Shown here piece by piece: positions 19,001 to 34,493 of a stretch of DNA of 64,000 bases. The notes beneath the pieces are model-generated. The model had not been told where the DNA came from and did not search any database. It saw only the letters and a program-made list of their open reading frames with translations. Position 1 is the stretch's first letter; each line of letters opens with the position of its first letter. Location of the stretch: assembly GCF_023736155.1 (NCBI RefSeq), contig NZ_JAMLJJ010000007.1, forward strand, positions 1-64,000, written 5' to 3'. Made by a program: the position numbers and the translations under genes. Origin of the DNA: Larsenimonas salina. Its GTDB lineage: Bacteria; Pseudomonadota; Gammaproteobacteria; Pseudomonadales; Halomonadaceae.

Positions 19001-20085
19001 GCGATGTACTGTCTGAAGCCTATCTTGATGATCTGCCGCGTCAGCAGTGGTTCAAGCTGCGCCTGCAGGACGAGACGCTCAATGAGCTTCTGTCTCAGGC
19101 CGACGAGCAGCTTCAGAATCGCCGCAAGGAGATGGACGAGCGTTTTGAAGACAAGAAACGCAAGTTGACTCAGGGCGATGATCTGGCGCCGGGCGTACTC
19201 AAGATCGTCAAGGTCTATCTGGCCGTTAAACGCCGGATTCAGCCAGGCGACAAGATGGCGGGTCGTCACGGTAACAAGGGTGTTATTTCCGCGATCATGC
19301 CGGTCGAAGATATGCCGTTCGACGAAACGGGCATGCCTGTCGATGTAGTGCTTAACCCCTTGGGTGTACCGTCACGAATGAACGTCGGTCAGATTCTCGA
19401 AACCCACCTCGGCCTGGCCGCGTGGGGGCTTGGTGAGAAGATCAACCGCATGATGCAAAATGCGCGCGATCAGCAGCTCGGCGAAATGCGCGAGTTCCTT
19501 GCCAAGGTCTATAACGAGAGCGGCGGTCGCCAGGAAACGCTTGATGAGCTTAGTGATGATGAAATCATCACCCTGGCCAAGAACCTGTCGAAGGGTGTGC
19601 CGATTTCGACACCGGTCTTCGATGGTGCCAAGGAAAGTGAAATCAAGGGGCTTCTGAGACTCGCTGATCTGCCGGATTCCGGTCAGATGACGCTGTTCGA
19701 CGGGCGTACCGGCGAGAAGTTCGATCGTCCGGTGACGGTAGGTTACATGTACATGCTCAAGCTCAACCACCTGGTCGATGACAAGATGCACGCTCGTTCC
19801 ACGGGCTCCTACTCGCTGGTAACGCAGCAGCCGTTGGGCGGTAAAGCTCAGTTCGGTGGTCAGCGTTTCGGTGAGATGGAGGTCTGGGCACTCGAGGCGT
19901 ACGGCGCAGCCTACACGCTTCAAGAGATGCTGACGGTCAAATCCGATGACGTCGAAGGGCGAACCAAGATGTACAAGAACATCGTGGATGGCGATCACAG
20001 CATGCAAGCAGGTATGCCGGAATCGTTCAACGTACTCGTCAAAGAGATTCGCTCGCTGGGTATCGACATCGAGCTTGAAAGCTAA
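16009..20085 (+). CDS. rpoB: DNA-directed RNA polymerase subunit beta
   Basis: RpoB is the beta subunit of RNA polymerase and forms one side of the active site. It has 1358 residues, near the Pseudomonas length. The rifampicin pocket [13 protein letters not shown] (residues 512-524) is wild type: Asp521, His531 and Ser536 correspond to E. coli 516, 526 and 531, so the sequence predicts sensitivity. The C-terminal part carries the conserved switch and clamp contacts ([19 protein letters not shown]). rpoC follows after 84 bases. Confidence 0.99.
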   Translation: MAYSYTEKKRIRKDFGKLPQVMDVPYLLAIQLDSYHDFLQQEMAPAKRRDVGLHAAFSSVFPIESFSGNAALEYVSYRFGTPAFDVKECQQRGVTYSAPLRVKVRLIIYDKESSNKAIKDIKEQEVYMGEIPLMTENGTFVVNGTERVIVSQLHRSPGVFFDHDKGKSHSSGKLLYSARVIPYRGSWLDFEFDPKDNVYVRIDRRRKLPATVLLRALGFSSEEMLGKFFDTSVFHVEKSGFSVDLVPARLRGETAIFDIRDNEGGLIVEEGRRITQKHIRQLEKAGIERLDVPMEYLLGKTLAKDQIDPNTGELICNCNTELTEDLIAKLGQAGIASLEVLYTNDLDTGAFVSDTLKLDTTSSRLEALVEIYRMMRPGEPPTKEAAESLFNNLFFTEDRYDLSGVGRMKFNRRLRRDTDEGEGVLSNDDIVTVMRELISIRNGVGEVDDIDHLGNRRIRSVGEMAENQFRVGLVRVERAVRERLSMAESEGLMPQDLINAKPVAAAVKEFFGSSQLSQFMDQNNPLSEVTHKRRVSALGPGGLTRERAGFEVRDVHATHYGRLCPIETPEGPNIGLINSLATYSRTNSYGFLETSYRKVVDRKVTDDVVNLSAIEEGDFVIAQASATVDEQGNLIDDLVQVRHKGETTFMTPDKVTLMDVSPRQVVSVAAALIPFLEHDDANRALMGSNMQRQAVPTLRADKPLVGTGMERFVARDSGVCAVARRGGVVDSVDAKRIVIRVSEDEIEGGEAGVDIYNLTKYVRSNQNTCMNQRPVVRPGDLVARGDNLADGPSVDMGDLALGQNMRLAFMPWNGYNFEDSILISERVVEEDRFTTIHIQELTCVSRDTKLGSEEISSDIPNVGESALSKLDESGIVYIGAEINPGDILVGKVTPKGETQLTPEEKLLRAIFGEKASDVKDTSLRASTGMKGTVIDVQVFTRDGVEKDQRALSIEQMQLDEVRKDLQETYRIAEDATFERLHRALSDQPVNGGPNLKKGDVLSEAYLDDLPRQQWFKLRLQDETLNELLSQADEQLQNRRKEMDERFEDKKRKLTQGDDLAPGVLKIVKVYLAVKRRIQPGDKMAGRHGNKGVISAIMPVEDMPFDETGMPVDVVLNPLGVPSRMNVGQILETHLGLAAWGLGEKINRMMQNARDQQLGEMREFLAKVYNESGGRQETLDELSDDEIITLAKNLSKGVPISTPVFDGAKESEIKGLLRLADLPDSGQMTLFDGRTGEKFDRPVTVGYMYMLKLNHLVDDKMHARSTGSYSLVTQQPLGGKAQFGGQRFGEMEVWALEAYGAAYTLQEMLTVKSDDVEGRTKMYKNIVDGDHSMQAGMPESFNVLVKEIRSLGIDIELES

Positions 20086-20169
20086 GGCGATTCGCCGAAC
20101 ACCCTTTGTTGGTCCGCGGGGGGGATTCGTCCCCCCTGCCCATGACAACTCCGCAACGGAGCCGACCCT

Positions 20170-24384
<4,215 letters not shown>

Positions 24385-24394
24385 GGGAAGTGGG

Positions 24395-24421
24395 GCACCG
24401 AGGGGCGATGCCGCTCGGTGC
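24395..24421 (+). other. Stem-loop after rpoC, without a T run
   Basis: GCACCGAG (24395-24402) pairs perfectly with CTCGGTGC (24414-24421), and the loop can form a smaller GGC/GCC stem. No T run follows, so it is not a classical terminator. It may protect the rpoC 3' end or act with another factor. The -35 of the rpsL promoter starts five bases later. Confidence 0.6.
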
Positions 24422-24425
24422 GGGC

Positions 24426-24454
24426 TTGACGCCTATTGCCCAAAAACCTAAAAT
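24426..24454 (+). promoter_or_regulatory. Promoter of the str operon (rpsL)
   Basis: TTGACG at 24426-24431 and TAAAAT at 24449-24454 are 17 bases apart, 75 bases ahead of rpsL. Each hexamer matches the consensus at five of six positions. A further TTGACA at 24464-24469 has no -10 at suitable spacing. Confidence 0.7.
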
Positions 24455-24525
24455 TCGCAGCCTTTGACAGTGGGAGAGTCTATGCTCTCCTGCTGCTTTA
24501 AGTGTCGAAACCCTCATTGGAGTGA

Positions 24526-24903
<378 letters not shown>

Positions 24904-24986
24904 ATTCAATGTTGGTCTGATAAGAGTAAGGTCGGGCGAAGTTGTCCCGGGGTTACCTGAAGGACCCTTAAAAAAGAGGGCTTGTC

Positions 24987-25457
24987 ATGCCTAGAAGGCG
25001 TATCGTAGCAAAACGTGAGATCCTGCCTGATCCGAAGTTCGGAAGCACGCGTCTCGCCAAATTCATGAACCACCTGATGATCAGCGGCAAGAAATCCGCG
25101 GCCGAGCGCATCGTCTATGGTGCGCTGGATCGCGTCGCCGAACGCTCCAATGAGGCGCCGCTGGACATGTTTGAAAAGGCACTTGAGACCATTCAGCCCA
25201 TGGTTGAGGTTAAGTCTCGTCGTGTTGGTGGTGCGACCTATCAGGTGCCTGTCGAAGTTCGTCCTTCGCGTCGTAGTGCGTTGGCAATGCGCTGGATGGT
25301 TGATGCGGCACGTAATCGTGGCGAGAAAACCATGGTTCAGCGACTGGCTGGCGAAATTCTGGACGCGGCAGAGGGTAAAGGTGCCGCTGTTAAGAAGCGT
25401 GAAGACGTCCATCGCATGGCAGAAGCCAACAAGGCTTTCTCCCACTACCGCTTCTAA
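24987..25457 (+). CDS. rpsG: 30S ribosomal protein S7
   Basis: S7 nucleates the head of the 30S subunit and is the autoregulator of the str operon in E. coli. The 156-residue protein starts [20 protein letters not shown] and contains the beta-hairpin and helix contacts to 16S rRNA and the E-site tRNA ([17 protein letters not shown]). It is 18 bases upstream of fusA. Confidence 0.98.
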   Translation: MPRRRIVAKREILPDPKFGSTRLAKFMNHLMISGKKSAAERIVYGALDRVAERSNEAPLDMFEKALETIQPMVEVKSRRVGGATYQVPVEVRPSRRSALAMRWMVDAARNRGEKTMVQRLAGEILDAAEGKGAAVKKREDVHRMAEANKAFSHYRF

Positions 25458-25475
25458 ACCATAGGATTAGCTATC

Positions 25476-27596
25476 GTGCCACGTAAGACTCCACTTAAGC
25501 GTTACCGGAATATTGGTATCGTTGCACACGTCGACGCTGGTAAGACCACAACTACCGAGCGTGTCCTGTTTTATACCGGTCTGTCCCATAAGGTTGGCGA
25601 GGTCCACGAAGGGGCAGCCACCATGGACTGGATGGAGCAGGAGCAAGAGCGCGGTATTACCATTACATCGGCTGCTACCACTTGCTTCTGGCAAGGCATG
25701 AACAAGCAGTTCGATGAGCACCGCATCAACATCATCGACACACCTGGACACGTTGACTTCACGATCGAAGTTGAGCGTTCACTGCGTGTTCTCGATGGTG
25801 CGGTCGTTGTGCTTTGCGGTTCCTCCGGCGTTCAGCCGCAGACGGAAACCGTATGGCGCCAGGCCAACAAATACGAAGTTCCGCGTATGGTCTTCGTCAA
25901 CAAGATGGACCGCGCTGGCGCTGACTTCTTCATGGTCGTCAACCAGCTCAAGGAACGTCTTGGTGCGAATACGGTTCCAATCCAGATCAACTGGGGTGCC
26001 GAGGACGGCTTCAAGGGCGTTATCGATCTTATCCAGATGAAGGCAATTCTCTGGGATGAGGCGAACTTTGGCATGAATTACGACCTCGTCGATATTCCGG
26101 CAGAGCTTCAAGAGACTGCTGAGAAGTATCGCGAAGAGATGGTCGAGGCGGCTGCCGAAGCCTCTGAAGAATTGATGGACAAGTACCTTGAAGAAGGTGA
26201 GCTTTCCATCGAAGAGATCAAGGCCGGTTTGCGTCGTCGTACGCTCGACAACGAAATCGTACTGGTTACCTGTGGCAGTGCCTTCAAGAACAAGGGCGTG
26301 CAGGCGGTACTGGATGGCGTTATCGAATACATGCCGTCCCCGACCGAAGTCAAGGCGATCGAGGGTGAGCTCGACGACAAAGACGGCACGATCGCAACGC
26401 GTGAAGCCGATGATAGTGCACCGTTCTCTGCGTTGGCGTTCAAGATCGCAACCGACCCGTTCGTTGGTACGTTGACCTTCATGCGCGTCTATTCAGGTGT
26501 TCTGAAGTCCGGCGACAGTATCTTCAACTCGGTTAAGTCCAAGAAAGAGCGCGTTGGTCGTATCGTTCAGATGCACTCCAACTCTCGTGAAGAGATCAAG
26601 GAAGTGTATGCAGGCGATATCGCGGCGTGCATCGGCCTTAAGGACGTTACCACCGGTGATACTCTGTGCGACCTGAATGACAAGATCATTCTTGAGCGTA
26701 TGGAATTCCCGGATCCGGTTATCTCGGTTGCGGTTGAGCCGAAATCCAAGCCGGACCAGGAGAAGATGGGCGTCGCGCTAGGTAAGCTGGCCCAGGAAGA
26801 TCCGTCTTTCCGTGTTCAGACCGACGAAGAGACCGGTCAGACCATCATTTCCGGTATGGGTGAGCTCCACCTTGACATTATCGTTGACCGCATGCGTCGC
26901 GAGTTCAAGGTTGAAGCGAACATCGGTAAGCCGCAGGTTGCTTATCGTGAAACCATTCGTACCAAGGTCGAGCAGGAAGGCAAGTTCGTTCGTCAGTCCG
27001 GTGGTCGCGGTCAGTTCGGTCACGTCTACCTTCGCATCGAGCCGCTCACGGCCGAAGACAAGGGCGAAGACGAAGAGATGAGCTTCAAGTTCGCCTCTGA
27101 AATCGTTGGTGGCGTCGTGCCGAAAGAGTACGTGCCTGCCGTCGAGAAAGGTGCATACGAGCAGCTTAAGAACGGTGTCATTGCCGGCTATCCGATGATT
27201 GACGTCAAGGTTACGCTGTTCGATGGTTCCTACCACGACGTGGACTCCAACGAAAACGCCTTTAAGGTTGCCTCGTCCATGGCGATCAAAGAAGGCGCTC
27301 GCAAGGCTGGGGCGGTACTTCTCGAGCCTGTCATGCGGGTTGAAGTTGTTACCCCTGAAGAGTTCATGGGTGATGTTATGGGCGACCTCAACCGTCGCCG
27401 TGGCTTGGTGCAGGGTATGGATGATTCTTCCTCAGGCAAGATCATTCGTGCAACAGTACCGCTGGGTGAGATGTTCGGTTACGCAACCGATCTACGCTCT
27501 CAGACCCAGGGCCGGGCAAGCTACTCCATGGAGTTTGCGAAATACGATGAGGCGCCCTCAAGCATCGTGGATGCCGTCATTAACCAAAACGGATGA
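25476..27596 (+). CDS. fusA: Elongation factor G
   Basis: EF-G is the GTPase that moves tRNAs and mRNA through the ribosome and, with RRF, recycles ribosomes. It has 706 residues with a GTG start. The P loop [15 protein letters not shown], switch [19 protein letters not shown] and [10 protein letters not shown] are all present, followed by domains II-V. It is the third gene of the str operon, with tuf following after 29 bases. Confidence 0.98.
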   Translation: MPRKTPLKRYRNIGIVAHVDAGKTTTTERVLFYTGLSHKVGEVHEGAATMDWMEQEQERGITITSAATTCFWQGMNKQFDEHRINIIDTPGHVDFTIEVERSLRVLDGAVVVLCGSSGVQPQTETVWRQANKYEVPRMVFVNKMDRAGADFFMVVNQLKERLGANTVPIQINWGAEDGFKGVIDLIQMKAILWDEANFGMNYDLVDIPAELQETAEKYREEMVEAAAEASEELMDKYLEEGELSIEEIKAGLRRRTLDNEIVLVTCGSAFKNKGVQAVLDGVIEYMPSPTEVKAIEGELDDKDGTIATREADDSAPFSALAFKIATDPFVGTLTFMRVYSGVLKSGDSIFNSVKSKKERVGRIVQMHSNSREEIKEVYAGDIAACIGLKDVTTGDTLCDLNDKIILERMEFPDPVISVAVEPKSKPDQEKMGVALGKLAQEDPSFRVQTDEETGQTIISGMGELHLDIIVDRMRREFKVEANIGKPQVAYRETIRTKVEQEGKFVRQSGGRGQFGHVYLRIEPLTAEDKGEDEEMSFKFASEIVGGVVPKEYVPAVEKGAYEQLKNGVIAGYPMIDVKVTLFDGSYHDVDSNENAFKVASSMAIKEGARKAGAVLLEPVMRVEVVTPEEFMGDVMGDLNRRRGLVQGMDDSSSGKIIRATVPLGEMFGYATDLRSQTQGRASYSMEFAKYDEAPSSIVDAVINQNG

Positions 27597-27625
27597 CCGT
27601 TAGTTAAGTTAAAGAGGTTATAGCA

Positions 27626-28819
27626 GTGGCTAAGGAAAAATTTGAACGTTCCAAACCGCACGTAAACGTTGGTACCATCGGTCATGTTGACCACGGTAAA
27701 ACCACGTTGACTGCGGCACTTACTCGCGTATCTGCTGAAGTTTTCGGCGGCGACTGGCGTGAGTTCAATACCATCGATAACGCTCCGGAAGAGCGTGAGC
27801 GTGGTATCACTATCGCGACTGCGCACGTTGAGTACCAGTCCGAAGTACGTCACTACGCGCACGTTGACTGCCCGGGGCACGCTGACTACGTCAAGAACAT
27901 GATCACTGGTGCTGCTCAGATGGACGGCGCTATCCTGGTCTGTTCCGCAGCTGACGGCCCCATGCCGCAGACTCGTGAGCACATCCTGCTGTCTCGTCAG
28001 GTTGGCGTTCCGTTCATCGTTGTCTTCCTTAACAAGGCGGACATGGTCGATGACGAAGAGCTGCTCGAGCTGGTCGAAATGGAAGTTCGCGAACTCCTCA
28101 ACGAGTACGACTTCCCGGGCGATGACACGCCGATCATCATCGGTTCTGCCCTGATGGCACTTGAAGGCAAGGACGACAACGGCATGGGTACTACTGCTGT
28201 TGCCAACCTGATCAAGGCGCTGGATGAGTACATTCCGGAACCTGAACGTGCCATCGATCAGCCGTTCCTGATGCCGATCGAAGACGTCTTCTCAATCTCT
28301 GGTCGTGGTACTGTTGTTACCGGCCGTGTTGAGCGTGGTCTGGTTAAGACTGGCGACGAAGTTGAAGTTGTTGGTCTGCACGACACCACCAAGACCACCG
28401 TTACTGGTGTTGAAATGTTCCGTAAGCTGCTCGACGAAGGTCGTGCGGGTGAGAACATCGGCGCGCTTCTGCGTGGCACCAAGCGTGATGACGTCGAGCG
28501 TGGCCAGGTTCTGGCGAAAACCGGAACGATCAAGCCGCACACCAAGTTCGAATCCGAAGTCTACATCCTGTCCAAAGAAGAAGGCGGTCGTCACACTCCG
28601 TTCTTCAAGGGCTACCGTCCGCAGTTCTACTTCCGTACAACTGACGTAACCGGTACTTGTGAACTTCCGGAAGGCGTTGAGATGGTCATGCCGGGCGATA
28701 ACGTCCAGATGGTCATTACTCTGATCGCACCGATCGCTATGGAAGACGGTCTGCGCTTCGCGATTCGTGAAGGCGGCCGTACCGTCGGCGCTGGTGTTGT
28801 TGCCAAGATCATTGAGTGA
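27626..28819 (+). CDS. tuf: Elongation factor Tu
   Basis: EF-Tu delivers aminoacyl-tRNA to the ribosome. The 397-residue protein starts with GTG and has the [15 protein letters not shown] loop, [12 protein letters not shown] switch II and NKADMVDD specificity motif. It is the only tuf copy in the window: the place where tufB usually sits, between tRNA-Thr and tRNA-Trp, is empty. A second copy elsewhere in the genome cannot be excluded. An imperfect GC hairpin with a short T stretch (28843-28867) lies after the stop. Confidence 0.98.
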   Translation: MAKEKFERSKPHVNVGTIGHVDHGKTTLTAALTRVSAEVFGGDWREFNTIDNAPEERERGITIATAHVEYQSEVRHYAHVDCPGHADYVKNMITGAAQMDGAILVCSAADGPMPQTREHILLSRQVGVPFIVVFLNKADMVDDEELLELVEMEVRELLNEYDFPGDDTPIIIGSALMALEGKDDNGMGTTAVANLIKALDEYIPEPERAIDQPFLMPIEDVFSISGRGTVVTGRVERGLVKTGDEVEVVGLHDTTKTTVTGVEMFRKLLDEGRAGENIGALLRGTKRDDVERGQVLAKTGTIKPHTKFESEVYILSKEEGGRHTPFFKGYRPQFYFRTTDVTGTCELPEGVEMVMPGDNVQMVITLIAPIAMEDGLRFAIREGGRTVGAGVVAKIIE

Positions 28820-28842
28820 TCCTATCGCTTGATGTTTAAAAG

Positions 28843-28867
28843 AAGGGGCTCGAAAGGGCCCCTTTGT
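28843..28867 (+). terminator. Possible terminator after tuf
   Basis: AAGGGG can pair with CCCCTT and is followed only by TGTCG, so the T run is poor. An alternative pairing GGGGC/GCCCC is also possible. It may be a weak stop between the str and S10 operons; the strong S10 promoter starts 12 bases later. Confidence 0.4.
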
Positions 28868-28878
28868 CGTGCGTGTTT

Positions 28879-28907
28879 GACAGTTGAAGATGGTCTGCCT
28901 ATAATGC
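28879..28907 (+). promoter_or_regulatory. Promoter of the S10 operon
   Basis: Perfect TTGACA (28879-28884) and perfect TATAAT (28902-28907) with the ideal 17-base spacing. This is the best consensus promoter in the window and drives rpsJ, leaving a leader of about 68 bases. The E. coli S10 leader, which binds L4, is about 170 bases, so the control region here may differ. Confidence 0.93.
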
Positions 28908-28981
28908 GCATCCTTTAAATGCGTAGGCGGGCGGTCAACTTCAGCTGTCGGGCCGCCTTAATCCGTTGGAGTTTAGGGCTA

Positions 28982-29293
28982 ATGCAGAACCAGAAAATCC
29001 GCATTCGGTTGAAAGCGTTCGACCACCGCCTGATTGATCAGTCCGCACAAGAAATCGTGGATACCGCGAAGCGTACTGGTGCACAGGTTCGTGGTCCGAT
29101 CCCGCTGCCGACCAATCGCGAGCGTTACACCATCTTGGTTTCACCGCACGTCAACAAAGACGCGCGTGACCAGTATGAAATCCGTACGCATAAGCGCGTT
29201 CTAGATATCGTCGAGCCGACTGAAAAAACAGTTGATGCTTTGATGAAGCTGGATCTGGCTGCTGGTGTGGATGTTCAGATCAAGGTTGATTAA
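28982..29293 (+). CDS. rpsJ: 30S ribosomal protein S10
   Basis: S10 is a 30S head protein that also serves as NusE in antitermination. ATG at 28982 gives the standard start [19 protein letters not shown] and 103 residues; an earlier start would add unrelated residues. The protein carries the [15 protein letters not shown] loop. A long structured gap separates it from rplC. Confidence 0.98.
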   Translation: MQNQKIRIRLKAFDHRLIDQSAQEIVDTAKRTGAQVRGPIPLPTNRERYTILVSPHVNKDARDQYEIRTHKRVLDIVEPTEKTVDALMKLDLAAGVDVQIKVD

Positions 29294-29301
29294 TTAAATT
29301 A

Positions 29302-29360
29302 CACTAGTCACTTCGGCTTAAAGCCGACGCGCCGGGATGGCGCCATACAATGTGCTAGTG
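29302..29360 (+). other. Three-way-junction RNA between rpsJ and rplC
   Basis: An outer helix CACTAG/CTAGTG (29302-29307 with 29355-29360) encloses two adjacent hairpins: TCGGCT/AGCCGA (29313-29318 with 29322-29327) and GCGCC/GGCGC (29329-29333 with 29339-29343). A further hairpin with ATAG/CTAT and CGGG/CCCG pairing lies at 29383-29409, close to the rplC start. The structure lies in the 128-base gap ahead of rplC and may control rplC-rplD translation. This is a prediction from pairing by eye. Confidence 0.55.
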
Positions 29361-29421
29361 GAATGCTCTGGAAAGGGCAGCCATAGCGGGTGATAGCCCC
29401 GTACACTATAGGAGACTGAGC

Positions 29422-30060
29422 ATGACTATCGGTTTAGTCGGCAAGAAGAGCGGTATGACCCGTATCTTCACCGAAGACGGCACGTCCGTCCCCGTAACCG
29501 TAATCGAAGTCGAACCGAATCGCGTAACTGCCGTCAAGACACTTGAAGTCGATGGCTACCGCGCTATTCAGGTCACTTCTGGATCCCGCAAGGCCAAGCA
29601 CCTTACTGCTTCCGTACGTGGTCAGTACGCGAAAGCGGGTGTTGAAGCTGGTCGGGCCCTCTCCGAGTTTCGTCTGTCTGAAGGTGATGAAGCACCTGAA
29701 GTCGGCGGTGAACTCACTGTATCCCTCTTTGAGGCCGGTCAAAAGATTGATGTGACCGGTACGTCCAAGGGTAAAGGGTTTGCTGGCGCCGTTAAGCGCT
29801 GGAACTTCCGTACCCAGGACAATACTCACGGTAACTCCCTCGCTCACCGTGCACCTGGCTCCATTGGTCAGTGTCAGACCCCCGGTCGTGTCTTCAAAGG
29901 CAAGAAGATGGCGGGTCAGCTGGGTAATGTGCGTTCCACAGTGCAGGGTCTTGAAGTCGTGCGTGTAGACGCTGAACGCAACTTGCTGCTGGTTCGTGGC
30001 GCGGTACCTGGTGCTACCGGTAGCGACGTTGTCGTGCGCAGTGCTGTTAAAGCTCGCTGA
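29422..30060 (+). CDS. rplC: 50S ribosomal protein L3
   Basis: L3 is an early assembly protein that reaches toward the peptidyl transferase centre. It has 212 residues, including the central loop with [31 protein letters not shown]; the Gln in [10 protein letters not shown] is the usual methylation target region. The start [16 protein letters not shown] is standard, with GGAG six bases upstream of the ATG. Confidence 0.98.
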   Translation: MTIGLVGKKSGMTRIFTEDGTSVPVTVIEVEPNRVTAVKTLEVDGYRAIQVTSGSRKAKHLTASVRGQYAKAGVEAGRALSEFRLSEGDEAPEVGGELTVSLFEAGQKIDVTGTSKGKGFAGAVKRWNFRTQDNTHGNSLAHRAPGSIGQCQTPGRVFKGKKMAGQLGNVRSTVQGLEVVRVDAERNLLLVRGAVPGATGSDVVVRSAVKAR

Positions 30061-30073
30061 GGGGTTATTTCCG

Positions 30074-30682
30074 ATGAATTTGAATCTCACTGGTTCAGGC
30101 GCAGGGGAAGTCGAACTTTCCGATGCGACCTTTGGTAAAGAGTTCAATGAGTCGTTGGTGCATCAAGTAGTTACTGCCTATATGGCAGCAGCTCGCCAAG
30201 GAACTCGTGCTCAAAAGAATCGTAGTGACGTAAGCGGTGGTGGTAAGAAACCGTGGCGTCAGAAGGGCACCGGCCGCGCTCGCGCGGGTACGATTCGCTC
30301 GCCGATCTGGCGCAGCGGTGGTGTGACTTTTGCTGCTCGTCCTCAGGACTTCTCGCAGAAGGTCAACCGAAAGATGTATCGCGCGGCAATGCGTTCGATC
30401 CTGTCCGAGCTGGTCCGTCAAGACCGCCTGGTCGCGGTTGAATCATTTGCGGTCGACTCGCCCAAGACCAAGCAGTTGGTCGGTAAGCTTAAAGAACTTG
30501 ACCTCGAAAAAGTTCTTATTGTTACCGAAGACGTTGATCAGAATCTGTTCCTTGCTGCTCGTAACGTGCCCAATGTCGATGTTGTTGACGTGGCCGCAGC
30601 TGACCCTGTCAGCCTGGTTGCGTTCGACAAGGTCCTGATGACAGTGCCGGCGCTGCGGAAGTTCGAGGAGAAGTTGGCATGA
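30074..30682 (+). CDS. rplD: 50S ribosomal protein L4
   Basis: L4 lines the exit tunnel and in E. coli represses its own operon. ATG at 30074 gives [17 protein letters not shown] and 202 residues; a longer frame would read back into rplC. The tunnel loop [18 protein letters not shown], site of macrolide contacts, is wild type. The stop overlaps the rplW start by four bases. Confidence 0.97.
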   Translation: MNLNLTGSGAGEVELSDATFGKEFNESLVHQVVTAYMAAARQGTRAQKNRSDVSGGGKKPWRQKGTGRARAGTIRSPIWRSGGVTFAARPQDFSQKVNRKMYRAAMRSILSELVRQDRLVAVESFAVDSPKTKQLVGKLKELDLEKVLIVTEDVDQNLFLAARNVPNVDVVDVAAADPVSLVAFDKVLMTVPALRKFEEKLA

Positions 30683-30978
30683 ACCAAGAACGTATTTTTA
30701 AAGTCCTGCTCGGCCCACACATGACCGAGAAAGCGGCTTCAGTTGCTGAAAACAGCAATCAGTACGTGTTCAAAGTGGCCGCTGACGCGACCAAGCCTGA
30801 AATTAAAAAGGCCGTTGAATCTCTGTTTGAGACCAAGGTCGCAGGTGTTCAGGTTCTGAACATGAAAGGCAAGGTCAAGCGCAGCATTCGTGGTGAAGGT
30901 CGCCGTCAGGGGTATCGTAAAGCCTACGTCACCTTGGCGCAGGGCGAGACGCTCGACGACTTCACTGGCAACGAGTGA
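30679..30978 (+). CDS. rplW: 50S ribosomal protein L23
   Basis: L23 lies at the tunnel exit and docks the signal recognition particle and trigger factor. The protein has 99 residues with the family start [10 protein letters not shown] and the loop [18 protein letters not shown]. Its ATG overlaps the rplD stop (ATGA). Confidence 0.97.
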   Translation: MNQERIFKVLLGPHMTEKAASVAENSNQYVFKVAADATKPEIKKAVESLFETKVAGVQVLNMKGKVKRSIRGEGRRQGYRKAYVTLAQGETLDDFTGNE

Positions 30979-30994
30979 GGCAGGAGAACAGATC

Positions 30995-31822
30995 ATGGCA
31001 GTAGTTAAGACAAAACCGACGTCTGCGGGCCGTCGTCACAAGGTCAAAATTGTTGACGAGACCGTCTATAAAGGACGTCCTTATGCGCCTCTGCTCGAAG
31101 CACAGCATCGCAGCGGCGGCCGAAACAACAACGGTCGTATCACTACACGTCACGTTGGTGGTGGTCATCGCCAGCACTATCGCTTGATCGATTTCAAGCG
31201 TAGCAAGGACGGTGTCGCAGCAACGGTCGAGCGTATCGAATACGATCCGAACCGTAGTGCCAACATTGCACTGCTCAAGTATCTCGATGGCGAGCGTCGT
31301 TACATCATCGCTCCCAAAGGTGTTTCAGCAGGCGATCGCCTTGAATCAGGTGTTAATGCGCCGATCAAGCGGGGCAATACCTTGCCGCTTCGCAATATTC
31401 CTGTGGGCTCCACTATCCACTGCATCGAGCTCAAGCCTGGTAAGGGCGCTCAGATGGTGCGTAGTGCAGGTGCCAGTGCTCAGCTGGTAGCGCGCGAAGG
31501 TAACTACGCCACAATCCGCATGCGCTCTGGCGAAATGCGTCGTGTTCTTTCCGAATGTCGTGCCACGTTGGGCGAAGTCGGTAACTCGGAACACAGCCTG
31601 CGTCAGCTGGGTAAAGCTGGTGCCAAGCGTTGGAAAGGCGTTCGTCCTACCGTCCGCGGTGTCGCGATGAACCCGGTCGATCACCCGCATGGTGGTGGTG
31701 AAGGTCGCACAAGTGGCGGTCGTCATCCGGTTAGCCCGTGGGGTATGCCGACCAAGGGTCATAAGACGCGCAAAAACAAGCGTACTGACAAGCTTATTGT
31801 CCGTCGCCGCAAAGCCAAGTAA
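30995..31822 (+). CDS. rplB: 50S ribosomal protein L2
   Basis: L2 is one of the oldest rRNA-binding proteins and supports subunit joining and peptidyl transfer. ATG at 30995 with GGAG upstream gives [17 protein letters not shown] and 275 residues. The conserved catalytic-region histidine lies in the [20 protein letters not shown] stretch near the C-terminus. Confidence 0.98.
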   Translation: MAVVKTKPTSAGRRHKVKIVDETVYKGRPYAPLLEAQHRSGGRNNNGRITTRHVGGGHRQHYRLIDFKRSKDGVAATVERIEYDPNRSANIALLKYLDGERRYIIAPKGVSAGDRLESGVNAPIKRGNTLPLRNIPVGSTIHCIELKPGKGAQMVRSAGASAQLVAREGNYATIRMRSGEMRRVLSECRATLGEVGNSEHSLRQLGKAGAKRWKGVRPTVRGVAMNPVDHPHGGGEGRTSGGRHPVSPWGMPTKGHKTRKNKRTDKLIVRRRKAK

Positions 31823-31845
31823 CAGGATATTAAGGGGTAACGGCT

Positions 31846-32121
31846 GTGCCACGTTCATTGAAGAAAGGTCCTTTTATTGACCTTCATCTTTTGAAGAAGG
31901 TTGAGGCGGCTGTGGAAAAGAACGATCGTAAACCGATCAAGACTTGGTCGCGTCGTTCGATGATCCTTCCAAACATGGTTGGACTCACCATTGCCGTCCA
32001 TAACGGTCGCCAGCATGTGCCGGTTTACATCTCTGAAGAGATGGTTGGTCACAAGCTCGGTGAATTTGCTGCCACCCGTACCTACCGCGGTCACGCGGCA
32101 GATAAGAAAGCCAAGCGGTAA
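31846..32121 (+). CDS. rpsS: 30S ribosomal protein S19
   Basis: S19 pairs with S13 in the 30S head near the A site. The 91-residue protein uses a GTG start and begins [20 protein letters not shown]; the core [20 protein letters not shown] is typical. Confidence 0.97.
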   Translation: MPRSLKKGPFIDLHLLKKVEAAVEKNDRKPIKTWSRRSMILPNMVGLTIAVHNGRQHVPVYISEEMVGHKLGEFAATRTYRGHAADKKAKR

Positions 32122-32132
32122 GGAGCGAAGAA

Positions 32133-32468
32133 ATGCAAGAAGTAGCTGCTACATTGCGCGGCGCTAGCCTCTCTGCTCAGAAGGCCCGTTTGGTTGCTGA
32201 TCAGGTACGCGGAAAGCCGGTCGCAGAAGCGATTGAACTGCTGACCTTCTCACCAAAGAAAGCAGCGCATTTGGTGAAGAAAGTATTGCAGTCAGCGGTT
32301 GCTAACGCTGAAGAAAATAACGGCATGGACATCGATGAGCTGCGTGTTTCGACCATCTGCGTCGATGAGGGCATGACGCTCAAGCGCATCCGTCCGCGCG
32401 CCAAAGGCCGTGCAGACCGGATTCTGAAGCGCACTTGCCACATCACCGTCAAGGTAGCCGAGAAGTAG
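32133..32468 (+). CDS. rplV: 50S ribosomal protein L22
   Basis: L22 contacts all six 23S domains and its hairpin lines the tunnel. It has 111 residues; the hairpin tip region [19 protein letters not shown] is the usual site of macrolide-resistance changes and looks unaltered. Confidence 0.97.
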   Translation: MQEVAATLRGASLSAQKARLVADQVRGKPVAEAIELLTFSPKKAAHLVKKVLQSAVANAEENNGMDIDELRVSTICVDEGMTLKRIRPRAKGRADRILKRTCHITVKVAEK

Positions 32469-32479
32469 GAGTCGACCAG

Positions 32480-33181
32480 ATGGGTCAGAAAGTAAATCCA
32501 ATTGGCATTCGCCTCGGGATCGTTAAGGACCATACATCGGTCTGGTACGCCGAGGGCGGAGCCTACGCAGATAAGCTGAACAACGATCTCCAAGTCCGTC
32601 GTTTTCTTGAAGATCGTCTGAAAAACGCCTCTGTGAGCCGTATTCAAATCGAACGTCCGGCAAACAATGCGCGTATTACCGTTCACACTGCCCGTCCGGG
32701 TATCGTGATCGGCAAGAAGGGTGAGGACGTTGATCGTCTTCGTCGCGAACTGACTGAGATGATGGGCGTGCCAGTTCACGTTAACATCGAAGAAATTCGC
32801 AAGCCTGAACTCGATGCTGCTCTGGTTGCTCAGAACATCGCTGGTCAGCTCGAGCGTCGTGTCATGTTCCGTCGTGCCATGAAGCGCGCGGTACAGAATG
32901 CGATGCGCCTGGGTGCTAAAGGTATCAAGGTTCAGCTGTCAGGTCGTCTTGGTGGTGCCGAGATCGCTCGTACCGAGTGGTATCGCGAAGGACGCGTACC
33001 ACTTCATACACTGCGTGCCGACATCGACTACGCGACGTATGAAGCCCACACCACGTATGGCGTCATTGGCGTCAAAGTGTGGATCTTCAAAGGCGAAATC
33101 CTTGGGGGTATCGAAGAAGTGCGTGCCAAGCAGAAACAGGCACAGCAACCTTCTGCACCCAAGAAGAAAGGTTCTAAGTAA
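32480..33181 (+). CDS. rpsC: 30S ribosomal protein S3
   Basis: S3 forms part of the mRNA entry helicase. ATG at 32480 gives [18 protein letters not shown] and 233 residues, avoiding an extension into rplV. The KH domain with [15 protein letters not shown] (about residues 75-89) is intact. The C-terminal tail is Lys/Gln-rich. Confidence 0.97.
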   Translation: MGQKVNPIGIRLGIVKDHTSVWYAEGGAYADKLNNDLQVRRFLEDRLKNASVSRIQIERPANNARITVHTARPGIVIGKKGEDVDRLRRELTEMMGVPVHVNIEEIRKPELDAALVAQNIAGQLERRVMFRRAMKRAVQNAMRLGAKGIKVQLSGRLGGAEIARTEWYREGRVPLHTLRADIDYATYEAHTTYGVIGVKVWIFKGEILGGIEEVRAKQKQAQQPSAPKKKGSK

Positions 33182-33192
33182 GGGGGTAGTCG

Positions 33193-33606
33193 ATGTTACA
33201 GCCCAAACGTACCAAGTTCCGTAAGCAGCAAAAAGGTCGCAACCGCGGCCTCGCGCATCGCGGTAGCGATGTAAGCTTCGGAGAGTTTGGTCTCAAGGCA
33301 ACAGGTCGTGGTCGTATTACGGCGCGCCAGATCGAGGCGGGTCGACGCGCAATCACCCGTCACGTAAAGCGTGGTGGTAAAATCTGGATTCGCGTGTTCC
33401 CGGACAAGCCGATTTCCGAAAAGCCGCTTGAAGTTCGTATGGGTAAGGGTAAGGGCTCAGTAGAATACTGGGTTGCTCAGATCCAGCCGGGCAAGGTGCT
33501 TTACGAGATCGAAGGTGTCTCTGAATCGCTGGCTCGTGAAGCATTCACGCTGGCTGCTCAGAAAATGCCGGTATCCACCACCTTTGTTAAACGGACGGTG
33601 ATGTGA
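33193..33606 (+). CDS. rplP: 50S ribosomal protein L16
   Basis: L16 organises the A-site region of 23S rRNA and has 137 residues beginning [17 protein letters not shown]. The Arg in the [15 protein letters not shown] stretch corresponds to the residue hydroxylated in E. coli (Arg81). The last stop base is shared with the rpmC ATG. Confidence 0.97.
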   Translation: MLQPKRTKFRKQQKGRNRGLAHRGSDVSFGEFGLKATGRGRITARQIEAGRRAITRHVKRGGKIWIRVFPDKPISEKPLEVRMGKGKGSVEYWVAQIQPGKVLYEIEGVSESLAREAFTLAAQKMPVSTTFVKRTVM

Positions 33607-33797
33607 TGAAAGCTCAGGAACTTCGCGAAAAGTCAGTCGAGGCGCTTAAGGACCAGCTGCTGGAGCTTCTCCGCGAGCAGTTCAATCTGCGGATGCAAAA
33701 AAATACCGGTCAGCTGACCCAGGTTCATTTGCTAAAGCAGGTTCGTCGCGATATCGCTCGCGTCAAAACCACGCTCAACGAGAAGTCAGGTGATTGA
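33606..33797 (+). CDS. rpmC: 50S ribosomal protein L29
   Basis: L29 is a small helical protein near the tunnel exit. ATG at 33606 (63 residues, [18 protein letters not shown]) overlaps the rplP stop by one base. A GTG three bases earlier is in frame but would only add one residue. Confidence 0.96.
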   Translation: MKAQELREKSVEALKDQLLELLREQFNLRMQKNTGQLTQVHLLKQVRRDIARVKTTLNEKSGD

Positions 33798-33798
33798 G

Positions 33799-34059
33799 AT
33801 GGCCGAAGAAACAAATGCACGTCGACTCACTGGCAAGGTGGTGAGCGACAAGATGGAGAAATCCATCGTTGTAATGATCGAGCGTCGTGAGCGTCATCCG
33901 ATCTACGGAAAGTACATGAAACGCTCTACGAAGCTGCACGCCCACGACGAAACCAACCAGGCACGTCTTGGTGACACTGTTTCAATCGAAGAGTGTCGTC
34001 CGCTTTCCAAAAAGAAAGCTTGGACTCTGGTCGAAGTGGTGGAGCAGGCCAAGGGTTAA
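33799..34059 (+). CDS. rpsQ: 30S ribosomal protein S17
   Basis: S17 is a primary 16S-binding OB-fold protein. ATG at 33799 gives 86 residues starting [19 protein letters not shown]; an in-frame GTG nine bases upstream lies within rpmC and is less likely. Core motifs [15 protein letters not shown] and [13 protein letters not shown] are present. Confidence 0.96.
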   Translation: MAEETNARRLTGKVVSDKMEKSIVVMIERRERHPIYGKYMKRSTKLHAHDETNQARLGDTVSIEECRPLSKKKAWTLVEVVEQAKG

Positions 34060-34106
34060 TCCCGGCTGGCCTCTCCAGTGCAGACAGTTAGGTTTGGAGA
34101 AAACCA

Positions 34107-34478
34107 ATGATTCAAACGCAAACAATGCTGGATGTCGCCGACAACAGCGGCGCTCGCAGGGTCCAGTGCATCAAGGTGCTTGGTGGATCCCATCGGCGCT
34201 ATGCACGTGTAGGCGACATCATTAAAGTGACGGTCAAGGAAGCAATTCCGCGTGGCCGCGTTAAGAAAGGCCAGGTACTCAAGGCTGTGGTCGTTCGCAC
34301 ACGTAGCGGCGTTCGTCGTCCGGATGGCTCTTTGATTCGCTTCGATGGGAATGCGGCCGTTCTGCTGAACAATGCTAACGAGCAGCCCATCGGTACACGT
34401 ATCTTTGGGCCAGTGACTCGTGAGCTTCGCAACGAGAAGTTCATGAAAATCATTTCCTTGGCGCCCGAAGTGCTGTAA
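34107..34478 (+). CDS. rplN: 50S ribosomal protein L14
   Basis: L14 forms an intersubunit bridge and is the first gene of the classical spc operon. The 123-residue protein has the signature [21 protein letters not shown]. In relatives a promoter can lie in the preceding gap (47 bases here), but I see no clear -35/-10 pair. Confidence 0.97.
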   Translation: MIQTQTMLDVADNSGARRVQCIKVLGGSHRRYARVGDIIKVTVKEAIPRGRVKKGQVLKAVVVRTRSGVRRPDGSLIRFDGNAAVLLNNANEQPIGTRIFGPVTRELRNEKFMKIISLAPEVL

Positions 34479-34493
34479 GGAGCGAGGCGGAAT

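Noticed and set aside
24464..24486. Second str promoter using TTGACA at 24464
   Set aside because: The only -10-like sequence (TATGCT) is 11 bases away, too close; the pair at 24426-24454 is better.
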